A stretch of 61,634 nt of DNA from Patescibacteria group bacterium (GCA_018896765.1 JAHILZ010000016.1:1-61634), one strand, 5' to 3'. Shown: positions 49,382-58,075, counted from the first letter of the stretch. Notes: generated from the sequence alone by a model not told the origin. Numbers and translations are program-made.

Positions 49382-50569
49382 CTATTCAATTAAGTATTTT
49401 TTTATTAGACCTCGAGCTTTTTTAATCTTTTTTAGGTGTTTTTTCGGACAATATACTCCGATAAGCCAATGATTCCACTCAGCTTCATTTAATGCTTTGA
49501 CCATTGGCGAGGCTTTTTCCAAATTTTTGCCTGACGGCGCTATTAAAATTTCACTTTCGCTGATTTTTGGAAAGTTTAAAATATTTATCAAAATTTCATA
49601 ATTTTTAATTTCGAGCCGATCTGCGATTATTTTTTCTATTTTTGAAATATTTTTTATATTTTTTATATTTTTAAAATTCGGCAAATCTTCTTTTTTAAAA
49701 ATAATCGCTTCTTGATAAAGATCTCGATTGCTAATTTGATTGATTAAATTTTTGGCCGCGGTTTTAGAAGACCGTAATTTGGCGATGAAGTCAATATCAT
49801 CGAATTTAGCAATTTCATCGGGTAAAATTTCCCCTGCCAATATGGCTTTTTCAAAAGCCGCGCGAAGCATATTATTGGCGATAAGAGTTTTTCGATGCAT
49901 ATATACCATCGAATACATTAAATATCTTGAGATTAATATTGATTCAAACGCGGGCAAGTATTTTTCGTCGACAAAATATTTTTTTCCAACGACCTCCATG
50001 CTTTTTATGATCACATCGACTTCTATTACGCCATAAGCCACTCCGGTATAATACGAATCTCTTTTAAGATAATCCAATCTGTCCACATCGATTTGTCCGG
50101 AAATCAATTTTCCGAATTTCCCCCCGCCTTTGATAAAATCACAAATTATGCCGATATTTAATTTTGATTTTTTAATAACCTCGGCTATTTTGCCCCGGCG
50201 AATAATATTTATGGTTTGCTGTTCGTGCGAGGCGCCGTTGAGCAATCCAATTGATTTTTCAATCGCGTGCGAGAAAGGATAATGTCCGATGTCATGCAAT
50301 AGCGCCGCTGCCATAAATTCTTTGCCGTACGGGATTTTATCTTTTCGAATTGCTTTTTCCGTGGAAATTTTTTCAATAATTTTTTGCGCCAAATAAAAAG
50401 CGCCGATAGAATGTTCGAACCGGCTGTGATGCGCCGAAGGGTAAATTAAATAGCTTAAGCCCAGTTGCTTGATGTTCCGCAATCTTTGAAACTGTTCTGT
50501 TTCAATCAAGCTTTTAAACGGCTCTTCCAAGCTGATAAAGCCGTATAAGGGATCTTTGAGAATTATCAT
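49382..50569 (-). CDS. HD superfamily phosphohydrolase
   Basis: A 395-residue protein with the HD metal site of dNTPase-like hydrolases: early QFQRLRNIKQLG and HHSRFEHSIG, then the HD pair in AALLHDIGHYPFSHA and a later DVDRLDYLKRDSYYTG with the last Asp. This spacing is typical of archaeal/bacterial dGTPase-like HD proteins that cleave nucleotides or oligonucleotides. An Ile/Lys/Asn-rich stretch (NFKNIKNIKNIS) may be a small repeat expansion. Substrate not determined. Confidence 0.85.
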   Translation of the reverse strand: MIILKDPLYGFISLEEPFKSLIETEQFQRLRNIKQLGLSYLIYPSAHHSRFEHSIGAFYLAQKIIEKISTEKAIRKDKIPYGKEFMAAALLHDIGHYPFSHAIEKSIGLLNGASHEQQTINIIRRGKIAEVIKKSKLNIGIICDFIKGGGKFGKLISGQIDVDRLDYLKRDSYYTGVAYGVIEVDVIIKSMEVVGKKYFVDEKYLPAFESILISRYLMYSMVYMHRKTLIANNMLRAAFEKAILAGEILPDEIAKFDDIDFIAKLRSSKTAAKNLINQISNRDLYQEAIIFKKEDLPNFKNIKNIKNISKIEKIIADRLEIKNYEILINILNFPKISESEILIAPSGKNLEKASPMVKALNEAEWNHWLIGVYCPKKHLKKIKKARGLIKKYLIE

Positions 50570-50571
50570 GG

Positions 50572-50640
50572 GTTTGGAATGTAGAATGTAGTGGGTGGAA
50601 AGTGGTAAATGTTTAATTACTACCTTCCACTTTCTATTTA
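50572..50640. repeat. tandem-word inverted repeat (gtggaaag family)
   Basis: aatgtagaatgtagtgggtgg with gtggaaagtggtaaa is followed by actaccttccactttctat. It overlaps the last bases of the C39-like gene. Confidence 0.75.
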
Positions 50641-51956
50641 TATAATATCATTTGTTCCACTGAAGTGGTTGTTTCATAAAGAGTAGCGATATTTTCACGG
50701 GTTGAATCCAAATAAATATTGCTCCCCCACATCGGATCATTAACTATGTATCCGCGCGAGTCTTTGGCAAAGACCACGACATAGTGGCCTCCGCTTTTTC
50801 CCACAGCTCGTATAAAAACAATTACAGGAAAGCCGTCTTTTAAGTTTGCGTCAATTTTACTCCAATTTACTTTTTGCCGCGTTTCGTTTGCTATAAGGCT
50901 GATACTTCGCCAGTTAGCCGGCCACTTGATCAAGTCAAAAGAAAATAACGGCTGTTTCGCAAGACTGCCTGGAGTAATATTTTCATTGTGATATTTAAAA
51001 AGCATGGCCAGTGACGTGACGGCGCATCCGTAATTTTTCATTGTTGAGCTGGAATTACCGATAGTCGCATCGCCCCAGCGAGGGTCGGTTTGATAATAAT
51101 GCCATAGCGCGGCTACGGGATTTGGCGCCGGCAATAATTGCGCCGCTCGAATTTTATCAAGTTCTTGAGCTTTGGCTTTTTGAAGTTCTTCAATATTTCC
51201 AAGAATTTCTTGTCTTTGCTCTTCAACTCTTTTAAGCAGGTTTTCATAACGTCCCTGCTCGCCTTTTGTTATATCAAAAAGATTTTTTTTGGAAGCGCGC
51301 GCGGAATTTAATGATTCTTTTTCTTGAATGAGTCCGATTTTTAATATATCAATTTCCGCTTTTTTGGAAATCTCTTCTTTTCTATTCCACTCCAATTTTT
51401 CTTTTAGATTTTTTAAATCGATAACCGAAGCGCTGATTTTCCCTTGTATCGATTCCAAACTGTAGTAATTAGTCAAAAAATCAGAAAGGTTATTATTTTT
51501 AAGAAGATTGCTCAATAAATCTTCATTTCCGGAATTATAAATTTCTCTCAGCAGGCTTGCCAAAAATTCTTTTTGTCTGGTTATGTCCTGCCCTTTTCCG
51601 CGAATTTCAGCATTAAGTTTTTCTATTTCAAAAGAAACCTGTTCCAGCTTAATTTCCGTTTGTTTGATTTTTGTTTCGGCGAATTTTATCTCTCCGTCTA
51701 AAAGCGCCATCTGGTTTTCCAAATTAGCCGCCGCGGTTCTTTTTATTTTTACCGAAATCAGATATTCCTGCCTTTGATCTTCCAAAACTTGCCATTGTTT
51801 TTGCCATTCGGAGATTTTGGAATCAAGTTCATCGAGAGTATCGGCTTTGATGGCAAAAGGAAGCAATAAAAGTCCCAGCATTGTCATTGCGAGGAGCGAT
51901 CTTAAAGAGTGACGAAGCAATCTCAGATTAATTTTTTGTAAAATAAATCTTGACAT
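50634..51956 (-). CDS. secreted C39-like cysteine peptidase with PcsB-type coiled coil
   Basis: A 440-residue exported protein. After the signal sequence a long coiled coil (about 40-255) of the PcsB/EnvC kind leads to a C39-like papain-fold domain: Cys in NYGCAVTSLAML (about 318), His in SGGHYVVVFA (about 395) and Asp/Asn in VNDPMWG. Coiled-coil hydrolase regulators of this kind work with FtsEX, encoded at 36407-38095, so a septal peptidoglycan role is plausible. The first 25 or so residues (LRLLRHSLRSLLAMT) are translated from a dispersed REP-like repeat, which now supplies the basic part of the signal peptide. Confidence 0.85.
   Translation of the reverse strand: MSRFILQKINLRLLRHSLRSLLAMTMLGLLLLPFAIKADTLDELDSKISEWQKQWQVLEDQRQEYLISVKIKRTAAANLENQMALLDGEIKFAETKIKQTEIKLEQVSFEIEKLNAEIRGKGQDITRQKEFLASLLREIYNSGNEDLLSNLLKNNNLSDFLTNYYSLESIQGKISASVIDLKNLKEKLEWNRKEEISKKAEIDILKIGLIQEKESLNSARASKKNLFDITKGEQGRYENLLKRVEEQRQEILGNIEELQKAKAQELDKIRAAQLLPAPNPVAALWHYYQTDPRWGDATIGNSSSTMKNYGCAVTSLAMLFKYHNENITPGSLAKQPLFSFDLIKWPANWRSISLIANETRQKVNWSKIDANLKDGFPVIVFIRAVGKSGGHYVVVFAKDSRGYIVNDPMWGSNIYLDSTRENIATLYETTTSVEQMILYK
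51886..51926. repeat. REP-like element inside a signal-peptide region
   Basis: tgtcattgcgaggagcgatc with gacgaagcaatctc: a variant of the element in the 140-bp inverted repeats (56221-56260 and 61495-61534), here coding for the N-terminus of the C39-like protein on the minus strand. Confidence 0.75.
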
Positions 51957-53752
51957 TTTGATAAAAGTATACTAAACTGGTTAAACCATAAAGGAGGTAA
52001 AATAATGGCAATGATGTCTGAAGAAGAAATAAAAAAGTATTTAAAGGAATGAAAGCAAAGCTTAAAGGATAGCAGGCAAGAAGAGGAAGGTTGGATTTTG
52101 TCATTGATTTGACATTTGGAATTTGTCATTTGACATTTTTTCTCAATCCCTGCCTCAATTCTTTTTAAAACTTTTTCTTTTCCCAGAACTTCGGCAATCT
52201 CAAAAGGGCTGGGCGAGAATTTAACGCCGCTTAATGCGACTCTCAAAGGCCAAAGCGTATCCCCTACTCCCAATTTTTCCATAAGTGAGTTTATGGCGAT
52301 TTCTAAATCTTTTTTATTAAACTTTTCTTCCGGCAAATTTTCTAATATTTTCGCGGTTTCCGCCAGATTTTCTTTGGCTTTTTCCAGTGTTGATTTTTTC
52401 CATTTCAAAAGCGCGGTGTCGTATTGTGGAATGTCAACAAAAAAATATTTTGTCGTTTCCGCGATGTCGGATAATTTTTTCATCCTCTCCTGTTCCAGCG
52501 CTACTACTTTTTTAAGCCAGTCAAAACTAATTTCCTCGCCCGTTTCTTTAACTTTAAATTTTGAACTGTAACTTTTCACTTTTAACTTTTCACTTTTAAC
52601 TTCTTCTATCATTCCAGCTTTAATCAAGTACGGCAAGCATAACTCTGTTAATTTTTCCAATTCCATTTTTCTAATATAATTCCCATTCATCCAATCCAAT
52701 TTTTTCAAATCGAAAATCGCGCCGGATTTCCCAACCTTGTCTAAAGTGAATTCTTTAATCATTTCTTCTCTGGTAAAAATTTCTTTTTCAGTCCCCGGAT
52801 TCCAGCCGAGAAGCAGTATAAAGTTAATGAGGGCTTCAGATAAGTATCCTTTTTCGATATATTGTCCTACCGCCGCATCGCCGGCGCGTTTGGAAAGCTT
52901 TTTCTTGTCCGCGCCGAGAATATTCGGCAGATGAGCGAATAAAGGCGGCTGCCAGCCAAAGGCGCCGTAAAGCATCAAATGAATTGGCGCGCTGGAAAGC
53001 CACTCTTCTCCGCGTATAACATGGCTTATTTCCATTAAATGATCGTCAATTACGCTTGCCAAGTGATATGTGGGAAAACCATCTGATTTTTGAAGAATAT
53101 AATCGTCAATTAAAGAATTATTGAATTGTACGGTGCCGCGTATAAGATCATTAAATTCTGTATTGCCGGTAACTGGAGTTTTAAAGCGAATTACGTATCG
53201 CGCGCCTGATTTTATTTTTTCCTCGATTTCTTTTGCGGATAATTCTCGGCATAGTCTATCGTAGCGAGTCGGATGTTTCTTGGCATTTTGCTCGGCGCGC
53301 ATTTTTTCCAGCCGTTCCGGCGCGCAAAAGCAATAATAAGCTTTTTCCGCATCAATAAGCGCTTGGGCATACTTTTTATAAATATCCAAGCGCTCGGACT
53401 GAATATACGGTCCGTAGTTTCCTAAACTTTGAACTTTGAACTTTGAACTTTGAACTTTCGTCATTGCCGGTCCTTCGTCCCAATCCAACCCAGCCCACTG
53501 AAGCATCTCAAGGATGTTTTCCAAAGCGCCTGGCAATATTCTTGCCATGTCCGTATCTTCGATACGCAATAAAAATTTTCCGCTATAATGTTTCGCGGTC
53601 AAATAACCGTAAAGCGCGGTGCGCAAACTGCCGATATGAAGATAGCCCGTGGGACTCGGCGCGAAACGGGTGCGGACTTCTTGCGGCAATAATTTGCCGA
53701 TTAAAATATTTGGTTGAACAATAGTTTTTGTTTCATCTAAAATCGAAATCAT
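51923..53752 (-). CDS. gltX: glutamyl-tRNA synthetase with repeat insertions
   Basis: A 609-residue frame against about 480-500 normally. The class I signatures are present: HIGS in APSPTGYLHIGSLRT and KLSKRAGD (KMSKS equivalent), with the tRNA-binding C-terminal helices after residue 330. Two in-frame word-repeat insertions occur: KVQSSKFKVQS (bases 53424-53458), just before GNYGPYIQSERL, and KSEKLKVKSYSSKFKVK (52550-52602). The last 70 or so residues after KKCQMTNSKCQ are read from repeat and intergenic sequence, so the original stop has been lost. It charges tRNA-Glu, and possibly tRNA-Gln for later amidation. Confidence 0.93.
   Translation of the reverse strand: MISILDETKTIVQPNILIGKLLPQEVRTRFAPSPTGYLHIGSLRTALYGYLTAKHYSGKFLLRIEDTDMARILPGALENILEMLQWAGLDWDEGPAMTKVQSSKFKVQSLGNYGPYIQSERLDIYKKYAQALIDAEKAYYCFCAPERLEKMRAEQNAKKHPTRYDRLCRELSAKEIEEKIKSGARYVIRFKTPVTGNTEFNDLIRGTVQFNNSLIDDYILQKSDGFPTYHLASVIDDHLMEISHVIRGEEWLSSAPIHLMLYGAFGWQPPLFAHLPNILGADKKKLSKRAGDAAVGQYIEKGYLSEALINFILLLGWNPGTEKEIFTREEMIKEFTLDKVGKSGAIFDLKKLDWMNGNYIRKMELEKLTELCLPYLIKAGMIEEVKSEKLKVKSYSSKFKVKETGEEISFDWLKKVVALEQERMKKLSDIAETTKYFFVDIPQYDTALLKWKKSTLEKAKENLAETAKILENLPEEKFNKKDLEIAINSLMEKLGVGDTLWPLRVALSGVKFSPSPFEIAEVLGKEKVLKRIEAGIEKKCQMTNSKCQINDKIQPSSSCLLSFKLCFHSFKYFFISSSDIIAIILPPLWFNQFSILLSKCQDLFYKKLI
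52005..52052 (+). CDS. 15-codon ORF with strong RBS, possibly truncated by TGA
   Basis: MAMMSEEEIKKYLKE then TGA, behind AAGGAGGT and a plausible promoter (TTGACA 51950, TAAACT 51973). The frame continues after the TGA for 19 codons (KQSLKDSRQEEEGW onward) to a second TGA at 52110-52112. A Trp codon in place of the first TGA would give a 35-residue acidic helical peptide. It lies antisense to the extended 3' end of gltX. Probably the remains of a small gene. Confidence 0.35.
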   Translation: MAMMSEEEIKKYLKE

Positions 53753-53754
53753 AA

Positions 53755-53822
53755 GCTGATATTAGATATTAGATATTAGATGCTAAGACAAAATATCTAA
53801 TATTCAGTATCAAATATTTATA
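53755..53822. repeat. tandem-word inverted repeat (atattagat family)
   Basis: gatattagatattagatatta is followed by aatatctaatattcag, an AT hairpin upstream of gltX. Confidence 0.75.
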
Positions 53823-53872
53823 TTTATAGTCTATCCTTTTTTTGCTTAAAAGTCTATAAGTATTGACAAATC

Positions 53873-54724
53873 TTATAAAATTGCTAAAATTTTAACTTTT
53901 TTTGTCAAAACCAGCCAGCTAAATTTTATTGTCGCGTTATAAATTCTGCCAATGCGTCGCGGTTCCTGAGCTAACCTCCACAGCCATTCCAGTCCGGCAT
54001 TTCTCATCCATCGCGGAGCGCGCTTGATGCGTCCGCTGATAATCTCAAACGCTCCGCCTACGCCCATTGCCAGCCGCACGGTTGGCAATTTTTTTAGATT
54101 TCGGGCAATCCATTTTTCCTGGCGCGGTGCGCCGTAAGCCGCAAACAAAATATCGGGTCTTGCTTGATTAATAATTGAAACCGCGACCCTGTCCCCTTCC
54201 TCGAGCGCGTCTCCGCCAAAAAATCCGGCGATTTCAATATGAGGAAAATTTTTTTTGATTTTTTGCGCGGCTAATTTCGCGCCTTCTTGGCGCGCGCCAA
54301 GAAAAAAAAACCGTTTTTTTCCGATCGGATTATTAAAATTATTAGCTATTCGATAAATTAAATCCACGCCCGCGATTCTTTCTTTCAAACCGCCGCTTTT
54401 GGAAAATATTCTTGAAGCTAAAATCGGCCCGAATCCATCAGGAAGCGCCAAATCCGCTTGATTGATAATTTCGCGAAATTTCCTGTCCTTTTGAGCCGCC
54501 ACGATAATTTCCGCGTTAGCGGTAATAATATAATGTTGACTTTCTGAATTAAGAAAACCATCGATTTTCTCCATCGCTTCCCTGCCGGTAATTTTATCAA
54601 TTTTAATTCCAAGGATATCAACTTTTCCATTTTGACAAAAATTTATATTCGCATTATGTTTTTTCGCTTCTTGCGGGCATTTGGTCGCAATTTGATCAAC
54701 CATAGACATTCTTTCTGAGTTCAT
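53873..54724 (-). CDS. WecG/TagA/CpsF family glycosyltransferase
   Basis: A 283-residue GT26 enzyme. Recognisable blocks are ITANAEIIVAAQKD, LPDGFGPILASRI (with the catalytic Asp), GVDLIYRI, FFLGARQEGA and FAAYGAPRQEKWIARN, ending in RAPRWMRNAGLEWLWRLAQEPRRI. The family adds a ManNAc-type sugar to a lipid-linked GlcNAc, which fits the WecA/TagO-like transferase at 6533. The C-terminal extension is short and basic, typical of membrane association. Confidence 0.92.
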   Translation of the reverse strand: MNSERMSMVDQIATKCPQEAKKHNANINFCQNGKVDILGIKIDKITGREAMEKIDGFLNSESQHYIITANAEIIVAAQKDRKFREIINQADLALPDGFGPILASRIFSKSGGLKERIAGVDLIYRIANNFNNPIGKKRFFFLGARQEGAKLAAQKIKKNFPHIEIAGFFGGDALEEGDRVAVSIINQARPDILFAAYGAPRQEKWIARNLKKLPTVRLAMGVGGAFEIISGRIKRAPRWMRNAGLEWLWRLAQEPRRIGRIYNATIKFSWLVLTKKVKILAIL

Positions 54725-54964
54725 AAATAGTTTACAGTTAATTTATCGTTAAGGAGTTTCAATATTCCGCGATCCTTCTGCGTTAATTCCGCGAGATTCC
54801 GCGAAATTAGCGCCAGCAGGCCTAATTTATCGCTAATATTATATCATTTTACCCATAAAATGACAAATTTTTTGCTTAAGAACAGAAAAAGTGGTATAAT
54901 AAAATTAGTTTGTAGCTGGTAGGTTGTAGTTTGTAGAAAAAATAAAAATAATTTAAATAAATTT

Positions 54965-55984
54965 ATGCCTAAAATTTGCCATAAAAAACTTTGGGAAAAG
55001 CTGGAGGGAAATAAAGCGCGCTGCAAGACTTGTTCGCACTACTGCTTAATTCATGAAGGCAGACGCGGAATTTGCGGAGTGCGGGAAAATAAAAAAGGCA
55101 AACTTTATTCTATGGTTTATGGAAAAGCTATCGCGGTAAATATAGATCCAATCGAAAAAAAGCCTTTTTTTCATTTTTTGCCCGGCACAAAAAGTCTTTC
55201 AATAGCAACGGTTGGCTGTAATTTTCGCTGCAACAATTGCCAAAATTGGTCAATTTCTCAAGCGCCTAAAATAGGAAAAAAAGAAATTACGGGAGAAGAC
55301 TGGCCGCCTTCAAAAGTCGTTAAAATGGCAATGGATAATAAATGCCCAAGCATTTCTTATACCTACACCGAACCGACTATTTTTATTGAATATGCTTTGG
55401 ACACGATGAAGCTGGCTAAAAATTACAAGCTAAAAAATATATGGGTTTCCAACGGGTATATGAGCGCTGAATGCATTGAAGTTATTTCTCCGTATTTGGA
55501 TGCGGCGAATATTGATTTGAAATCTTTTTCCGATAAATTTTACAGGACCAATTGCGGCGGAACGCTCGCGCCGGTGCTAGAGGCGTTAAAACTTTTGAAA
55601 AAAAAGAATATATGGGTCGAAATTACTACGCTTGTTATCCCGGGACTTAGCGATGACATGAAAATGCTTGAAAAAATCGCTAAATTCATTTATCGCGATT
55701 TAGGCGCTGAAACTCCGTGGCATGTATCGCAATTTATGCCGGCGTATAAATTGCCGCATCTTGAAATGACTCCGGCAGAAGCTATTAAAAGAATTTGCGA
55801 GATGGGCCATAAGGTAGGCTTAAAATATGTTTACGCGGGAAATATTCCCGGCACCTATCTTGAAGATACATATTGCTCAAAATGCCGACAGCTGATGATT
55901 GACCGGGAATTATACAGCGTAATGCGGTTCGACAAAGCAGGCAAATGCGCCAATTGCGGGGAAAATTTAAATTTGATTCTTTAA
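54965..55984 (+). CDS. amrS: AmmeMemoRadiSam system radical SAM enzyme (AmrS family)
   Basis: A 339-residue protein of the pyruvate-formate-lyase-activating-like AmrS family. The N-terminal metal-binding part has CKTCSHYC and RGICGVREN; the radical SAM cluster motif is CNFRCNNC (CxxxCxxC, about 81-88), and the barrel continues with SYTYTEPTIFIEYALD. A terminal CSKC...CANC zinc-ribbon-like pair closes it. AmrS proteins are thought to modify a substrate with AmrA/AmrB partners, which are absent here. A TATAAT box lies near 54895. Confidence 0.9.
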   Translation: MPKICHKKLWEKLEGNKARCKTCSHYCLIHEGRRGICGVRENKKGKLYSMVYGKAIAVNIDPIEKKPFFHFLPGTKSLSIATVGCNFRCNNCQNWSISQAPKIGKKEITGEDWPPSKVVKMAMDNKCPSISYTYTEPTIFIEYALDTMKLAKNYKLKNIWVSNGYMSAECIEVISPYLDAANIDLKSFSDKFYRTNCGGTLAPVLEALKLLKKKNIWVEITTLVIPGLSDDMKMLEKIAKFIYRDLGAETPWHVSQFMPAYKLPHLEMTPAEAIKRICEMGHKVGLKYVYAGNIPGTYLEDTYCSKCRQLMIDRELYSVMRFDKAGKCANCGENLNLIL

Positions 55985-56023
55985 ATCACCCGTGTTATAA
56001 TTTTTAGAGGAGGTGAAATAAAT

Positions 56024-56119
56024 ATGAGATGTAAGCAGTCAGGTCGCGGCAATCTCATTCTTAAGTTAAAAGTTCAAAGTGAAAAGTTAAAAGTCGAATT
56101 TAAAATTAAAAGTTTGTAA
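56024..56119 (+). CDS. 31-codon ORF, gene remnant invaded by repeat
   Basis: MRCKQSGRGNLI followed by repeat-encoded KLKVQSEKLKVEFKIK. AGGAGGTG stands nine bases before the ATG, with TATAAT at 55996-56001 as a -10 box. The strong initiation signals suggest a real small gene whose body was replaced by the aaagttaa word repeat. It abuts the 140-bp inverted repeat. Confidence 0.35.
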   Translation: MRCKQSGRGNLILKLKVQSEKLKVEFKIKSL

Positions 56120-56120
56120 A

Positions 56121-56260
56121 GATTCAGTAACTTTAAACTTTTAGCTTTACCCTGTTAAATTTGTCTTGCAACTATTTAACAAGGCGCAACTTTGAATTTT
56201 GCATTTTGAACTTTGAACTATTTATAGATTGCTTCGTCGCTTCGGCTCCTCGCAATGACA
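56121..56260. repeat. 140-bp inverted repeat, left copy
   Basis: Exactly the reverse complement of 61495-61634. It contains ACCCTGTTAAAT facing ATTTAACAAGG, tttgaact words, and the gattgcttcgtcgcttcgg/cctcgcaatgaca REP-like element. Confidence 0.95.
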
Positions 56261-56279
56261 GAAAATTAACTATAATTTT

Positions 56280-56663
56280 ATGCTAAAACCGGATTTTCAA
56301 AAATTAAAAAAGTTTTTAATCGAAAAGGAAGATAAAATCATCCTATTGATCGGATTTGCTCTTGTCGCTTTTTTATCATACGGCGCCGGAAAATTATCCG
56401 TAGCATATCGCCCGCAAACGCCGATTATTTTTAAAGATGTTCCTGATTGCTCTGTACTAAAAGCGTCTGGTGATGCTACCACGGTTGGTTCAAGTGATAT
56501 TGCCATTACTACCGCTCAAGGCAAGATAATCGGGAACAAAAATTCTAAAATTTATCATACTCCCGGAAGCGCTTCATATAATAAGATCAACGAGGAAAAT
56601 CGGGTTTATTTCAATACGGAAGCCGATGCCCAGAAAGCGGGATATAGAAAAACTAAAATGTAG
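56280..56663 (+). CDS. membrane-anchored protein with Ada-metal-binding-like C-terminus
   Basis: A 127-residue protein with one membrane helix (about 20-40, ILLIGFALVAFLSYGAG) and a C-terminal segment IIGNKNSKIYHTPGSASYNKI then NRVYFNTEADAQKAGYRKTK. This resembles the small Ada-type metal-binding module fused to surface nucleases (pattern KIYH-PGC-Y, then V-F-TE-EA-AGY), but the usual cysteines are replaced (Ser in GSASY, end lacking Cys). Zinc binding is therefore doubtful. It lies 19 bases inside the left inverted repeat. Confidence 0.6.
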   Translation: MLKPDFQKLKKFLIEKEDKIILLIGFALVAFLSYGAGKLSVAYRPQTPIIFKDVPDCSVLKASGDATTVGSSDIAITTAQGKIIGNKNSKIYHTPGSASYNKINEENRVYFNTEADAQKAGYRKTKM

Positions 56664-56666
56664 TTT

Positions 56667-56723
56667 ACCTTGTTAAATAATCCCGAATTTTCGGGATTCC
56701 GGCTTTACCGGATTTAACAGGGT
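56667..56723 (+). repeat. three-way-junction hairpin element
   Basis: The outer stem ACCTTGTTAAAT/ATTTAACAGGGT (56667-56678 with 56712-56723, one G-U pair) encloses two hairpins: AATCCCGAA/TTCGGGATT and CCGG-CTTTA-CCGG. The outer arms equal those within the 140-bp repeats (ACCCTGTTAAAT facing ATTTAACAAGG), so it is a related element with a different insert. Confidence 0.7.
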
Positions 56724-56751
56724 CAATCTCGAAGTTATAAAGTTATAAAGT

Positions 56752-56850
56752 TTATTTGCATACCTCGACTTCTTCTCCGATTTTCTCTTTTAAGTATTCT
56801 TTTACTTCATTTATTCCGCCGATAATGACATAATTTTGAGTTAATTTAAT
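56752..56850 (-). pseudogene. unidentified 3' coding remnant
   Basis: On the minus strand the sequence reads NYVIIGGINEVKEYLKEKIG then EEVEVCK and TAA: a protein-like C-terminal tail of about 30 codons without a start. The parent gene is not recognisable. Confidence 0.4.
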
Positions 56851-56881
56851 TGAAATTTAAAATTATTTCCGCTAGCCGTTT

Positions 56882-58003
56882 TCATACTGATTTTAGATAT
56901 TTTTTAGTTTCCCGATCAAAATCAGACTGATAAATTTTATCTTGTATCGGACGATATTTCTCAAATTCACTTTCCGCAAAAGTTTTGGCGATTTCCGCCG
57001 TTACTTTTCCGTGATTTTGCAAAATATTCTCTTCATTAAACTTCAAAAAAACATTTAATTTTTCAGCCCAATCTTTCATAGTCATTGGAATTCCTTTTTC
57101 CGCCTGATGCTCCGCGTAGTCTAAATACATAGTCACTATGCGATTAAGCGCTTTTATTTCTTTTTGATTAAGATAATTTTTGGCGATAGAAACATCGGAT
57201 TTTAAAATCTTGCCTTCCGTCGCTTTTTTCCATGTAGTAAGCCCCATATTTTCTTTTTGATAACCGGCTCTTTTTATAATGACCTCAGCCGCAGTATTGC
57301 CATGAATGGCATAATGAAGTTTATTTTGCACAGTTGCAAAAAATGTTTTTGTGGTCAAAGAATTCAAATCATAATCCATTGCTGTCGCATAAATATCGGT
57401 TATTTGTTGATAAAAATTTCTTTCACTTTCGCGAATATCGCGAATTTCAAGGATTAAGTCTTTGAAATATTGCTTGCTCAAATAAGCTCCGTTTTTTAAC
57501 CTCACATCATCAAGAACATATCCGCGAATAGCATAATCTTTCAAAACTTGTGTCGCCCAGCGCCTAAAATCTGTCGCTCTCTCTGAATTTATCCTATAAC
57601 CAAGAGAAATGATAACTTCCAGATTATAGTGATTTGTATTATAGTTTTTTCCGTCTTTGGCAGTTATTAGGAAATTCCTAATAACTGAATTTTCATCTAA
57701 TTCTCCGCTATTAAAAATATTTTTTAAGTGTTCATTGATGGTTGGAATTTTTACATCAAAAAGTTTAGCAATGAATTTCTGCGTCAGCCAAACATTTTCA
57801 TCCGCCACCCTCACTTCAATTCCATCTTCTCCCGCTTGAGAAGTGAAAATAAGAAATTCCGCCGTGCTATTGCGAATCATTAAACTTTTTGTTTTTTGAT
57901 TATCCGGTATTTTTTCCATTTGCTTAATTTTAGCGTCGCAAGACTGGCAAAATTCATCGTTCTGTTCCAATTTTTTCCCGCATTTGTTGCAAAAAGTATT
58001 CAT
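56882..58003 (-). CDS. rhuM: RhuM family protein with N-terminal zinc ribbon
   Basis: A 373-residue protein. Residues 1-27 form a zinc ribbon (CNKCGKKLEQNDEFCQSC). The RhuM (virulence-protein) domain follows: EVRVADENVWLTQKFIAKLF, INEHLKNIFNSGEL, NHYNLEVIISLGYRINS, RRWATQVLKDYAIRGYVL and the C-terminal QNKLHYAIHGNTAAEVI. RhuM proteins occur in virulence and mobile or defence islands; their biochemistry is not settled, and a nucleic-acid or toxin role is suspected. A relic of a second copy flanks the neighbouring DUF3800 gene. Confidence 0.88.
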   Translation of the reverse strand: MNTFCNKCGKKLEQNDEFCQSCDAKIKQMEKIPDNQKTKSLMIRNSTAEFLIFTSQAGEDGIEVRVADENVWLTQKFIAKLFDVKIPTINEHLKNIFNSGELDENSVIRNFLITAKDGKNYNTNHYNLEVIISLGYRINSERATDFRRWATQVLKDYAIRGYVLDDVRLKNGAYLSKQYFKDLILEIRDIRESERNFYQQITDIYATAMDYDLNSLTTKTFFATVQNKLHYAIHGNTAAEVIIKRAGYQKENMGLTTWKKATEGKILKSDVSIAKNYLNQKEIKALNRIVTMYLDYAEHQAEKGIPMTMKDWAEKLNVFLKFNEENILQNHGKVTAEIAKTFAESEFEKYRPIQDKIYQSDFDRETKKYLKSV

Positions 58004-58013
58004 GGGTTTTAAT

Positions 58014-58075
58014 TTAATTTAATTGAAATTTTTTTATTAATTGCTTTCATACTGATTTTTAAATATTTTTGACTT
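58014..58075 (-). pseudogene. relic of a duplicated RhuM 3' end
   Basis: It shares taatttaattgaaattt and TTTCATACTGATTTT-A-ATATTTTT with the 3' end of the intact rhuM gene (56842-56903), including the KYLK(I)S end peptide. Together with the zinc-ribbon ORF at 58830 it brackets the DUF3800/RNA segment. Confidence 0.6.
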
